DNA from: Zygaena filipendulae
Lineage: Eukaryota; Arthropoda; Insecta; Lepidoptera; Zygaenidae
Assembly: GCA_907165275.2 (NCBI GenBank)
Contig: OU015659.1
Coordinates: 2,026,501 to 2,090,500, forward strand
DNA length: 64,000 nucleotides
Direction of reading: 5' to 3'
Of this stretch, positions 37,618-51,100 are shown piece after piece (position 1 is the stretch's first letter; the number at the start of each line of letters is the position of its first letter). A model generated the notes under the pieces. The model was not told where the DNA came from. It did not search any database and saw only the letters and a program-made list of their open reading frames with translations. A program made the translations under genes and the position numbers.

Positions 37618-39833
37618 CGCGGTTTCCCATTTGATGAGGAAGAGGGGTCAGGCGCTTGGAGCGAGCTCGCGGCGCGGCACCCTGACATAGCGGCGCGCTT
37701 GCGACAGCGGCCCGCCACCTGGGCCAGGAAGAGGAGACCGTCCAGCCAGGACGCTGCTGAGGGTACGACATCACGACACTGTTCCCATTCATTTATTATA
37801 TCTCTGTATTATAGACTAGTATGGTGTAGTCTTGAACCCAATATTGCTTTAGCGCAAATTTCAAGTTTTTTCAACTTCGTGGTAAAATCTTCACCCCACA
37901 CGGACCATGTGTCCAGCCAAAGGTTTAACCAGCACCAACGTACTTTACAACAGAAGTCGTCCTGTTCATCTCGTAAAACTGTTTAGTTTCATTTAAACCC
38001 GATTTTGTCTTTCGCTTACACTGACTGTTCTCTACACCAACAATAACAAAGCGCTTTGCTGTTGCAGATTTCGGTGACGACTTCGGCTCATTCAACAGAT
38101 TCCCCTTCGACGACATCCCGCCAGAGTTCAGGGAGCACTTCCCCTCGCGCTGGAACCGTAGGTTCAGTGAACGCGACGAGACCCAACCTCAACCGCAGCC
38201 GGCGCCTGCGCAGCCGCAGTCCCCGCAACACCAAACGGCAGCCACACAAACCGAGTTCCATCCAGAACCGTCGGAAGACCAGCACACACATCTTCCGCAG
38301 TACGGCCTTAGGAATACAGTAGATCTCGGTCAGAAGAGTCCAGCCGATCCGAGCTTAGCGAGTGACGAAGACAGAGGGCAAAGGTCTATGTCCGCACCGC
38401 CGGACAATCGGGGACACAATCTAAATACAGCGAACAAAATGAACGGTCAGAATCACGAGCCGGGACACCCCACGCAGCAAGAACATCAGCAGCCGTCCAA
38501 TGTCAGGCACATACCGATATTCGTTGAAGGCAGAGACGAGCCCGTGATCAACAGATCTGTCGACCACGGCGCTCACTTCGGCGACACGAAGCCGGCGTAC
38601 GTGCCGCCCCCGCCGCAGCAACCCCATATAGACAGAGAGCAATATTTCGACGACGGGCCTGCCAGCTTCCACCATCCTCCAAACTTCTCTAGATCATTCG
38701 GAACTCCATTCAACCAAGGTTACAGGCAAGGTCCTCAGCCGTTCGTTCAGCAAAAAGTGTATCCACAGACCGCATTCACCCGCGGCGCATCGCCGCACAG
38801 ATCTCAATCTCCAAAAGCGCAGCCACACTCTGAAGAGCATTTTGTAAAGGTGCCGGTACACCATGAGAATACCACTGCTCCGCCCAAGCCCCAGCCGAAG
38901 CAGCAGCCGCCCGCGCCTCAACCCAAGCCGGCGCCGCACCCGCAGCAGCCGCCGCCGCCGCAGCGGGAAGCTTCACCGCAACCCAAGCAACCGTCGCCTT
39001 CGAATGACCCGATCACACAGATTCTCAGTATTCAGACTGACGTCCTGAACCTCATGACGGACGTTGAAAACTTCACCGGTACCAAAAAAGACAAAAGATA
39101 CATTTACTTAGATGAAATGCTTACTAGGAATCTAATCAAACTAGATAATATAGAAACTGAAGGTAAGGAAAACATAAGGCAGGCTAGGAAGGAGGCGATT
39201 AGGTGTATTGAAAAGTGCATTGCTGTGCTAGAAGCTAAGGCGGATAGCCGAGGTGTCGCTGCGCCGCAGACGCAAGACGTCGAAATGCAGGAGAGTAATG
39301 AAGTTGAAAAACAGGAAACCGAAAAGCCAGAAGGAGACAAAGAAAATGGCGAAGTTGAGATGAAAGAAGTCACCAAAGAAGAATCTAATGTAGAGCTACA
39401 AAAACAGGAGGAGCAACTGGTCGCTCAACCACAACAGGAAAAAGTGGAGAAGAAAACCGAACAACCACAAGTGGAGAAGGAAACCGAACCGGAGAAATTA
39501 GAAGAGCAGAAACCTGTAGAGGAGAAAAAAGGAGCACAGAAAAATACAGCCGAAGACACAAGACCCGAAGAGAAAGCGCCCGAGCCAGCTGCAGCTAAAC
39601 AAGATGAGAAAAAAAGTGAAAATGTTGTAGAAAAACAACCGACACCTAAAAAAGGGACGAAAAACGTAAAGAAACGGGACAAGAGCAAAGATAAAAAGAA
39701 GGATGAACCTAAAGAAAGTAGCCATAAAGATGAGAAAGTAGACGAGAAGAAGGAAGAGACCATGCAAGTGGACGCTAAAGGTGATAAGGACTCGCAGGCT
39801 ATGGACGTGGATTGTGCTTCGCCTAGTCAATAA
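37618..39833 (+). CDS. stv: Starvin / Samui, BAG3-type co-chaperone (common exons)
   Basis: Common coding exons 37618-37762 and 38068-39833, joined at a codon split G|AT. The first reads '[20 protein letters not shown]', matching the start of insect starvin proteins. Exon 3 has '[20 protein letters not shown]', a small-Hsp-binding IPI/V-type motif ('HIPIFVEG'), a Pro/Gln-rich spacer, then the BAG domain (about 39004-39245: '[20 protein letters not shown]' to '[17 protein letters not shown]'), which contacts the Hsp70 ATPase domain. The tail is a long Lys/Glu-rich region, probably disordered. Role known from the family: nucleotide exchange for Hsp70 and chaperone-assisted selective autophagy in muscle; the silkworm orthologue Samui was described as cold-induced in diapause eggs. 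With first exon C the protein is 656 residues. 3' UTR to about 40190, with AATAAA near 40165. Confidence 0.93.
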
Positions 39834-40838
39834 ATATAGTGTGCAAATAGCTAATTGTTTCATGTAGATTCGTAAGCTAAGCGTCAGCGTACACCTGGTG
39901 GCAATGCTCGAGCATTGTTATTTCTTTTAATTTTTTTTTTTATTAATGTAAAAGCAATTTTATCACATTCCTCGTCATTAGATATGAATGTGTCTAATGT
40001 AAACTTTCTTCCCGATTTTGTAATTGATTTGTCGATGTATCTTAAAAATGAAATTAATTTAGCCTGTTTCAGACCTTTTATCTGCTTTTTCAGCGATTGT
40101 TCTTTTCAATGTAGGCAATTATATTTAAAAGTGTACAGTTGTAAGCGTGTCTTGTTTGATTTTAAATAAATTATATTATTAAATTTCGATTTGTCTCGGT
40201 CGCTCTGTTTTTCATTAATCGTACGAAAAATGAACAGTTCCGTACAAAACGAAGTTACTTACGTAATAATATTGTTTTTACACGCTCCAGCCGTTTCCCC
40301 CAGGTGTGCGCTGACCCCTATCCGACGCACGGGTCACGCCTTCTCCCTTCATATTGTTAGTACCATAAAGGTATACATAATATAACAACAGTGTTTGTTT
40401 GTACATTTTATGTTTTTGAAGAATTAAAACGCAAACGTGTTAATGGACGGTTGTGTCCGAATAGAGGTTCGAGAACCTTCGTATTTAAAAAAATATCTAA
40501 TAATTATTATTTTAATTTATTTATCGTCGATTGATAACACACAATTTTTTCTCAATAAATTCTCGATACACGAAAATGTTCATGTTTTTATTCATACAAC
40601 AGTTTACAGTACCTTACAATATTATAGTAATGATTAAAATTTAAGATAAATATTCTAAAAGCAAACATCGTATTTCTATAACAATTATCACATTTAATAA
40701 ATTATACTTGTGGGAAAATATAAAACTAGATCAGGGGCTGAAGAATGACTACACGCAAGTCGTGCCATTCCTTTAAGTAAGGATGTCGCACCTTCATACT
40801 ACGCGGCGTTTGAATCTTGTTCCTCTGTGATGATATAG

Positions 40839-41204
40839 TGTTACAAAAAGGTGTAGTCATATTTTAAAATCGTGATCTGATAATCTTATACTATATTTGA
40901 CCGTGGTATTTAGCCCAAAAACCTTACTTTATAATTTGACAACCGAAAGAAAAAATATTTTTAACGACTACTACCGCAAAAACTAAACGTATCACATCAC
41001 TAGGTAGGTCATAAATCGGTTAGTTACAAGTGGGTTCAAGATCGTTTAATGCAATTTATCACCGTTTAGGTTTTTCACAGACAAGTTGATAAAGACCAAG
41101 TTTTAGGTTCATTTCATCGTACTGGTTCCGTTACTTGTGTCAAATGATTGCTGATTATAACGTGAGCACAATCGTCGAAAATATGACTACACCTTTCTGT
41201 AACA
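40839..41204. mobile_element. 366-bp inverted-repeat element
   Basis: Left end TGTTACAAAAAGGTGTAGTC then 'atatttt'; right end 'aaaatat' then GACTACACCTTTCTGTAACA. About 27 bp inverted with one mismatch. Interior AT-rich without ORF. The 'atgactacac' motif also occurs just outside at 40746-40755. Confidence 0.65.
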
Positions 41205-41667
41205 TCCTGTATACATGACTTTTAAGCGTATTATTCTGTCTACGACAGTGAACGTGAGAGCTAATATGGAAATTATGGAACAGAAAGAGATAGGTATCTG
41301 TTAACAGTTGCACTTGAAATACGCTACCATATTATGTATTCTTTATCCCTTTTTAACCATAGTGTCAATAATTTATATAAAATATTTTAAAATTCGGATA
41401 TTTTAGAAATAATACTAAAATAGTGACTATTTTTTATTTAAATACTTATGGTATGCATTTTTTCGTATCTTCGAATCATAATTTTCACATTTGAAGAAAG
41501 CACAACACGGCATTTTATAAATGTGTCAGTATCTGACAGACGCGCTTCTTCCCTCGCTGCTAATACACGTACACAACTACTTAAATTCAAAGGTTCTAAT
41601 TTACGCACAATTGAACGCCTCACTGTCCGCACGCTAGGGCGATGTCTACCTCCTTTAATACTTAATA

Positions 41668-41840
41668 CTAGCTGTGCCCCGCGGTTTCACCCGCGTGAAA
41701 CGTTTTTATGTTACAACTTTTTTCCCGATATCCAATTTGAATGTAACAAAGCCTATATGTAGCTCCAGCCTAAGCTTAATCTACCTTTGAAAACCGCATA
41801 ACAATCCGTCCAGAAGATCCCGAAATTATCGCGAACAGAC
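41668..41840 (-). mobile_element. Helitron-like element, minus orientation
   Basis: CTAGCTGTGCCCCGCGGTTT, then 'cacccgcgtgaaacg', diverging after about 100 bp. The 5' end is not clear. Confidence 0.5.
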
Positions 41841-42136
41841 AGACAAAAGAATTTTAAAAAATATTTTTTTTGGCTTCGCGGATTCTACTCATTTATTATT
41901 TATTTATTTTTAGGAAGACCAACAGCTTTCCAGATAAAAACACCTTTAAATACAAAAATAGCAGCTAATTAAAGGTATCCGCTGATAGAAACTAATTTAC
42001 ATACATGAAGAGATCAAATACAGAATATAAGACATACATCACGTATATAGTATATAGTATACAGTATATACGTATAGTATACGTATATAGTATAGATCAT
42101 TGGTTAGTACACTGCACTGTTCCCGTTGTATTTCGC

Positions 42137-45100
42137 TCACTCCCACTCCCTGGCGACGGCGTCCCACTCGTCGTCGGCGATGAACGGGCGGTCGATGCAC
42201 GCGATCATGTACTCGCCGCAGAAGGCGCACTCGCCGGCCACGAGCTCGTCCAGCTCGTTGCGCAGCGCCTCGCGCAGCGGCAGCCCGCTCGCGGTGACCG
42301 TGCCCAGCTCGATGCTCGACAGCACCGACAGCTGCCGCTGGATGTCCGTCACCTTGTTGCGGCGGGCGGGGCCTGCGGGCGGGCGTCATCATCAAAGGAG
42401 ACAGAATTTATAAAATTTACGGCTGTTGCTAGTCGTCCACTAAGCGGACGAATAATATAATCGTCCGCTAAACGCAAAATGTATTGATCTTTCCTAACGA
42501 TTACCTTTTTTGTTACGAGATCTGCACGGCGATCGAAAAACCTACCTTTTCATATAATATACAATTCCTGTCTAAAAATAAATTGTATATATCACTGTAA
42601 AATGGGCATGTTGACTAATTTTTATTTTTTAGTCCGTCTTGTAGATTATTAAAAAATATTGGACACGTATTTTTTCTTTTTTTACGCAATCAAAAAATAA
42701 CGGCGATATATTGAGTTGAAATTACGCGTGACGTCACTATTCTGACAGTTTGTATGGCGGTTTTGCGGTTAGTGACGTCACGACCTCCTCATCCTAAACT
42801 TTAATGCGCTTTACCTCTGTATATTTTAATTTATTTAAAAAAGCAAAAAATACGTGTCTATTGTTTTTTTATTTTCTAACTGACGGACTAATTAGAATTT
42901 TGATTTTCAATAGTAGTTAACATCCCTATTGTAAATACCGCTAGATTATAATCTATCTAGCAAGATTGAAAATTGTCAAAAGATCGTGAACCCTAACACT
43001 GTCTTTACAATTATTCTAAACGCTATTTACAACTTTACGGTGATATATTTACAATATATTGACAACATCTTTTGTGAATTTATGTAGTTTAGTGGACGAC
43101 TAATAATAATCCGCTTAGTGGACGACTAGCCACTTCTTTTTAGTGTAAACGCACGCATATTTACACGCTCACGCGTATACACTAACACACACACACCCTC
43201 ACTCACGTCTTTACGTACACATACCAACACAAGGTTCTTTTCGAATTTTTTTTCGTCAGACCGTTGTTTCTGTTTCACCAACCAGTTAGCGGTCACCTAA
43301 GCATACTCGTGCGTACAATGAATTTAATTTAGGGGCTGGTTGGAAGCTTTTAAGTAAAGGAATAGGATCCTATACTTAGGTGGTAGTATAGGGGGTGTTG
43401 GTAGAAACGGGAATAAGTATTATTGTATACTAGCTGTACTCCGCGGTTTCACCCGCGGTCATTTAGGGAGTTCCCGCGGGAATTCCAGAAGAACCTATAT
43501 ATATAAACCATGGAAACTTGAATCATTCTATCTTGTATTTCAAAAAACCGCATCAAAATCCGTTGCGTAGTTTTAAAGACCTAAGCATGCGGGAAGCGGG
43601 AAGCGACTTTGTTTTACAGTTTATACTATGTAGTGAAGTGGTTGGTACACACTGAGCGCGGGCTGCACCTCGGCCAGCAGGCAGTCGCCGTGGAAGCGGT
43701 GGCCGCACGGGAACAAGTAGAAGGGGCGCAGCAGCAGCGCGATCTCGCACAGGCAGCACTCGTCGCCCACCGACACCACCACGCTGCGGTTGCGGAACGA
43801 GTGGATCTCCGACCGGACCTGCGCGCCACGCCCACCGCCGACCGCCACAGAGGCAAATAATTGGGTATTTAGCTTGGCTACTTGACAAAAAATTTTTTTT
43901 AGTCCGTCGTGTAGATTAGTAAAAAATATTGGACACGTATTTTTTCTTTTTTTACGTACTCAAAAAATAACAGAGATACATTGAGTTGAAATTTCGCGTG
44001 ACGTCACAATTCTGTGCGGTTTGTATGGCGCTTATAATGAATATTGACGTCACGAGCCCCCCACCCTAAACTTTAATGCGCTTTATCTATGTTCATTTTC
44101 ATTAAATTGAACAAGCAAAAAATACGTGTCTATTATTTTTTTATTTTCTAACTGACGGACTAATTAGAATTTTGATATTCATACCTTGGAGAATACCCAA
44201 TTGGACATAGATAAGCAATAGTGTGTTAACCCACACTGGAGAAATTTTGATTAAATCGTGGTTTTAAAATTACAGCGCCATTTTGTGTCAACATTTTTTT
44301 ATGTTCAACATTTTGTTACATATTTAAACAATGTAATAAGGTAAACAAATGATTAAATAACGTTCTTTAACTCTCAATAAATCGTTCCGTATCAATAACT
44401 TAATTTGTGGGTTAACATGTTATTGCTTATCTGCGTCCAATTTAACTAGAGAGCAAAGGAAGTTATGGCCGGCTTACACTTCCATAAGTAGCAAGTTCAG
44501 CTTACCATCTTATTTACTTAATCGAAAAGTAAACAGCAACGTCCAAACAGTGAGCATTCATAAGCAAGTAAAATAGTTTACCCTATTTACGGCGGCAAGT
44601 AGTAATAAGTTGGCGGGGAGCGGGAGACGAAGCGGGCGGAAAAATAGAAATGTTTACTATCCTGCGGCAAGTTGCTACTTACTACTCACTTACTTACTTG
44701 TCGGCCGGCGTCCACACATGGTTTTTTACTTACTTACTACTTATGGAAGTGTAAACCGGCCATTAGAGCAATAGCAAATGCTCTAACATGCCCAAAACTT
44801 CTTTTGCTGCCATCCCAAGTGTACTTACCACAATATGCCCAAAACTGAATTTTGAAAACAGTGACCAAGTAAAAACATAACTATAAAGCGTTTAACATAA
44901 TATTTCTTTACTTTTATAAAAGTTTTAGTTCGTGATGAATAGTTTTGTGTGTGAAAATCACCCGGCGACACTGGTTTTCATCTGTTCTGTGCCAACCTCA
45001 CACGTACACCGGCCGGTTTAAGGTGTCTGCCCGCTAGATCGCATCATACCATGACCGTGCTAGTAACGTGTCAACCACGGAAGTACAGTGAGCCACATAG

Positions 45101-48100
45101 ACAAGTGGACATAGATAAGCAATAGTGTGTTAACCCACATTGGAGAAATTTTGAGTAAATCGTGTTTTAAAAGTATAGCACCATTTTGTTTCAACATTTT
45201 TTATGTTCAATATTTAGTTACATATTTAAGCAATGTAATAGGGTAAACACATAATTAAAAAACGTTCCCCAACTCTCAATAAATTGTTCTGAATCAATAA
45301 CTTAATTTTGTGGGTTAATATGTTATTGCTTATCTGCGTCCAAGTATACCTTGTAAAATTTATACTGTTTGTAAGACGTCTTTATGACGTTATAAAACGA
45401 ATATTGGAGCTGCAAAAACTGCAACTTATAACGTCATAAAGACGTTTTACAAAAAGTATAAATTTTACAAGGTGGTATACTTGTCTATGTGGCCCACTGT
45501 ACACGACACGGCCCAGTATGCCCACTATAACGTATCAACAATCCCTCCCACAAAACACAAAGTGCGCGGAATTTAGTGAGATTGACTTTTTTTAGCAAAA
45601 AAAAAACACGTACACCACAGACCACACAAAATTAATAAATAACAAAAAATATCATAAGCAAAGGAATGTGGTCCAGTGCCTTGCTATAAGGGACTCCATT
45701 CAGCATATGCTGTGGCCGTAATGGTCACAGCGCTGATTTTCAGTGAAGCCCCAGCGTACCGCCTAGCCTGCGAAATTTGTATCTGTTTTTACTTAATAAT
45801 ATGTAAACGCCGACTCACTTGTTCAGCGGAACGCGTCGCTTCCTCCATTTCGACTTTCAAATCTTCAATTTGACTGTTGTATTCCTGACGAAACAAATTA
45901 TTGCATTACTAACACGCTATTCGGTGCGTTAGTACGGTACAGTCAGCATCAAAAATATGTAAACATTGGAATCAAGTCGATTTGTGTGGTGTCAAATGTT
46001 ATTATTAAAAGCAACAAATAGCTATGCCCGAAGGTTTCACCCGCGCGAGTTCCGGAATTTCCGCAGGAACTCCAAAGTAGCCTAATTTACTTCTTATGAC
46101 ATCCGATAATTAGCAGTGAAAGTCCCGTCAAAATCGGTCCAACCGTTTCAGAGATTCTCCCGCGTGGGTTTCGGAATTCCCGCAGGAACTCCAAACTTCA
46201 TTTATTCTTCTTCTCCTTACAATAACAAACACAACAAAACCGGGAATTAGCGAAATCGATCCAGCCGTTCACGCGTGATGCCGTGGCAAGGGAAGTTGGG
46301 ATTCATTTTTATTTATTTATTTTTATTATTTTTGTATAGATTACCTCCAAAGACTGACAGATGGGCTCCCTGAAGTGGTCTATGTTGACCACGTCGCTGA
46401 AGAACGGCAGGATGTCCTCGATCTTGATGAACGGACACTCCTCCAAGAAAGACATGGCTTCTTTCAGGTCTTGGTTCTTTGTGATCACGTGTTCCGCTGC
46501 AGAGGTTACAAAAGAGGCTATTTCAGGAAACTTCGATGTTTATGTGTATTTATAATAAAATTACGATAAAGTATGTAGTGTCTACAAACTATGTTAGACA
46601 AAATGATGGACGTATATTATTCAACCCTACGATTCAATTTCAAATTGTTTTATTTCAATACTCATAACCTATTAGGTAACCAAAACATAACCACGTATTT
46701 TTACAAATATGGTTTATTGGACATCGTGTATAGTTCAATATAATTATATACTTGTGTCAGGATTTCAGCTCTTCCATATCCATATCGTTAATAAAAAGTA
46801 AAAACGAATATAAAACAAGATATTAATTGAAACTACTAGGTACAATAAAATTTAAAACTTTTATGAAAGTGTGTGTGCATGTGTGTGAGTGTATGTGTGT
46901 GTGCATGTGTGTGAGTGTATGTGTGAGTGTATGTGTGTGTGCGTGCACGAGAGCGTGTGTGCGTGCAAGTGTGCGTGTACGAATGCGTGCGAGCGGGTAC
47001 GAATGCGTACGGGCATGCGCGAGTGTGTGCGTACGTGCGCGAGTGCATGCGTGCATACTCGTGTGCGCGCGTGCTTGTGTGTGTATGACGTGTGCGCGGG
47101 TGTGTGCGTGAGTGCGCGTGTCTGCGCGTGCCAGTCACCGATGTTGAGCCACAGCTGCTTGCGCAGGTCGTCGTCGTCGGGCTGGCCGGCGACGCGCTTG
47201 GCGAGCGGCAGCGCCACGCGCAGCGCCAGCGCCACGGCCGCCTCCCACAGCCCGAGCAGCGCGGACAGCTTCACGCACGCCTCGGGCAGGTTCTTCTCGC
47301 GGCACAGCCTACCGGCGCGCGGCGCAGCGAGACGGAGCATTTTTAAAACATAATACATAACTAGCTGTCCCCCGCGATTTCATCCGCGGTAATTTCGGAG
47401 TTCCCGCGGAGGTTGCGGGAAAAAAGTACCCTATGTCCTTCAGTTCCCGAGGGAATTCCGGGATAAAAACTATCCTATCTTTTAAGTTGGACCATTTTAT
47501 GAATGGTTACAAAATTTTATCAAAATCCGTTCAGTAGTTTCGGTGTCCATCGCGGACAAACAACGTGACACGTGATTTATATATATTAGATATACACCTA
47601 ATGATGACATATATTTTTATTTACAATATACTAGCTGTGCCGCGCGGTTTCACACGCGTTAATGTCGGAGTTTCCGCGCGAATTCCGGGATAAAAAGTAT
47701 CCTAAGTTACTCCTTATAATATTAGCTATTTGCGAGTGAAAGACCCGTCAAAATTGATCCAGCCGTTTCAATAATTAGCCGGAACAAATAGACAAGCAGG
47801 CTTTTAAAAATAGATATTTTGATGTAAAACACCGTTCTATTAGTGTTAACTCACAAAGTTTAGAGTCTGTGCACACCACGTCTTTTAAACGCGCCGTCGA
47901 CGCTCGTTTTCGAAACGCGCGTCGACGGCGCGTTTAAAAAACGTGATGTGCATAGGCCCTTAGAAAGACACAAACAAACACACACAAACTCACGTTCGCA
48001 TTTATAACAGTGAGGTCTAAGGACCACAAACCCACCTCAGAGCGTAGTGCACTTCGTAACTGACCATGGCGACGTCCTCCCCCTGCCGCTCCAGGTAGCG

Positions 48101-51100
48101 CATCAGCGCCGGCGGGTCGTGCTCCACGTACAGCGTCAGCAGGTAGTTGTGGATCGCCCGGTCCCTCACGTTGAAGTGCTGCACCATGAACTCCAGGTAC
48201 CGAGTGATCTCTACCACGTGAGCCTCGTCGCTCTCGCACGAGAGGAACGCCGGCAGCAGCTTCGACGGGCTCAGCTTGTCGCCCTGCGCAATCAGAGCGT
48301 TCACCGTCTCCTTCGGGGCCTCCTCCATCAACACGGGAGCGAACTGGTAGAACAACTCCGGTTTTTTGAACGTTCGCAGCGCGCTCAACACCTCCGTGTA
48401 CGATTTCTTGTATATGTTCTGAGCGATCACGTTTTCGTAGTCTTCGTTGAGGCTGGCCAGGTTGATAAGATTCTGCTTGTCCCCGTGCGAGGACATCAGG
48501 TCGTATATGACCGTCTTCACGTGCGGCATGCATTTGGACACTTTCGTCTGTCGCAGGAACGCGTCCAGCTCGCTCTGTATGTGTTTGTATCTGGCGGTGT
48601 TCTCCTGATCGGTGCGCCTCAATTGGCCCAACTGCGATAGATACAACTCGGTCATCCATATCACTATCATCGATATGAGCGTCTTGTCGTCGTCCAGCGC
48701 TTGCAGCCGCTTGTTGAGGTACACTTTTAAAGCGTCTATTTGCTCCACTTCTAAGAACTTCAAGCAGACAGTTTCGAAACTGCTCTGCGTGTCGGCGAAT
48801 ATTTCAGCGCTTTGGTCGAAACTACCCGCGTTGAACAACTGTTCGGCTTGCTTCACGTTGATCGTGTCGATGAACGCTGGGTTGTTGTAACAGTACATCT
48901 TGGCCAGATCGTACTGTTCTTGGTCGCAGTATATCCTCCACACGTTCCTCGCTTCCCTCGTCACTTTGTAACGGAACACGGTTCTATCCGTGTAGGGATA
49001 TATGGCTCTACTTACAGGGTCTTTCACTATATTCTTTGGTTTTCCGTGAGCCTCTGTGAATATGTCCTCGCAGATTAACTCGTGGCTGAGTAGGGATATG
49101 ATTTTGACTCTGTCGGAGTACATGAGCAAAGCGTGGAACTCGGTTAACGCGAAAGAAGTTGGGACGTTGTCTTTTGGGTCGCCGTCGTTCCGCGGGAACG
49201 GAATGTGAGTCCCCTGTGGGGCTAACGAGGTCTCCTGTGTACTCGGATCGATCTGTAACGCATTATAAAGGATTAACAGATATTTTTAAAGACACGTAAT
49301 AAAGAAACCAGTGGTTGTGCCGCACGGTAAGTAAAGATAGGTATGTTAGGCTTATACACTTTACATTTTGAAGGAGTAATCTCTGGAATTACAGATACTG
49401 ATTTTCTGATCCTGGTTCTGAGATTCGCACAAGTCTAATAAAAAGCTACAGGTATACTGGTATACATATGTACGATACAATTTATACTGGAACAGAGTTC
49501 CTAAATGAATCATGAAATAGGGATGTGGACTACTTTTGAAAATCAAAATTCTAATTAGTCCGTCAGTTAGAAAATAAAAAAAAACAATAGACACGTATTT
49601 TTTGCTTTTTCAATTAAATTAAAATATACAGAGATAAAGCGCATTAAAGTTTAGGGTGACGTGACGTCACTAACCGCTAAAACCGCCATACAAACTATCA
49701 GACTAGTGACGTCACGCGAAATTTCAACTCAATATATCGCCGTTATTTTTTGATTAAGTAAAAAATATCATATCATATCATATCATATCATTTATTCTGC
49801 CATTGGATACAATATTATGTATACTTAGACATGTCAAATAAAAGAGAAAAAAAAAAAATTGCAATACAAAAACAAATGTAGGTTAATACAAATTTAAAAA
49901 TTGAATTAAAATGTAATATTATACTAATTATTTATATGATTAAAGTACAATTCAATAATAATAAATTATATTGAGTCATTTGAGTCAATCCCAAGCATTT
50001 TTATCTTGCAAGTAATCATTGACTGTATAGTAGGCTCGTTTACATAATTTGGCCCTAATAACAACCTTGTATTTGTTAAATGGCATACTTCTAATGCTCA
50101 CAGGAAGTTTATTGTAGAAACGTATGCATTGTCCTACAAACGAGTTGCTTACTCTGTGAAGACGAGTAACATGTACAGCAAGATTGTGCTTGTTTCTGGT
50201 GTTCACATTATGAATGTCACACATCTTATCAAATTTTTCCAGGTTTTTGTGAACGTACTTGAGGTTCTCAAATATATATTGAGAAGCTACGGTTAGAATG
50301 CCTACCTCACTGAATCTTTTCCTGAGGGATGCCCTCGGGCCTACATTATAAATAGCGCGCACCGCTCTTTTTTGTAGGGTAAAGATGGAATTGATATCCG
50401 CTGCAGCCCCCCACAGAAGAATCCCATATGACATTACACTATGAAAATAACTGAAGTAGACTATTCTTGCCGTGTCAAAATCTGTAACTTGTCTTATTCT
50501 TTTTACTGCATACGCTGCAGAACTAAGTTTTTTAGATAATTTATCAATATGTGGACCCCATTGCAGCCTAGAATCTATAGTAATTCCCAAAAACACAGTA
50601 GACTGAACAAGATCCAACCCTACCCCATTTAACTGTACATTGCTTTTTACAAGTCTAACATTTGGCGTCGTAAATTTAATACATTTAGTTTTACTTTCGT
50701 TAAGTAGCAAGTTGTTAACATTAAACCAGTGCATTACTTTAGAGAGCGCACTGTTCACGTTGTCATAACTAAGCAATTGTCGTTTAATTTTGAATATTAG
50801 AGATGTATCATCCGCAAACAAAACGATGTCATGGTCAGGGATTGAAAACCGGTACCAATATGGGTTCCGGTCCTTCATTTCGGTTCCTAAAAAGGTCCCT
50901 TTTTCGGTTCCGGTTCCGGTTCCGGTTCCGGTTCCGGTTCTGTTCCGGTTCCCTGTGTACCGGTACTGGAACCAATGAATAAAGGTTCCAATATACCGGT
51001 TCCATACCATACGATTTAAAGGTTCTCTAAGAAAAAGACGATATGTTTGACGCTTCTTTGGCGTGTCTTTTTAGTAGTTTTAGTTCGTTTAGTCGATCAG

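Larger units (their letters stand above)
39834..42136. other. Convergent spacer, starvin / Vps18
   Basis: Tail-to-tail intergenic region. The left 350 bp are the likely starvin 3' UTR. The rest holds an inverted-repeat element (40839-41204) and a Helitron-like copy (41668-41840). No gene seen. Confidence 0.6.

Noticed and set aside
42005..42460. 151-codon plus-strand frame and several GC-rich frames here
   Set aside because: Shadows of the terminal Vps18 exon 42137-42372, whose frame ends the RING region.
46823..47358. Several open frames of Cys/Val or His/Thr repeats
   Set aside because: They translate the TG/CA tract; only the part 47139-47308 on the minus strand is coding (Vps18).
48047..48640. 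197-codon open frame on the plus strand
   Set aside because: It is antisense to the large Vps18 exon, which has clear family motifs and correct splice sites; the frame is a by-product of codon bias.
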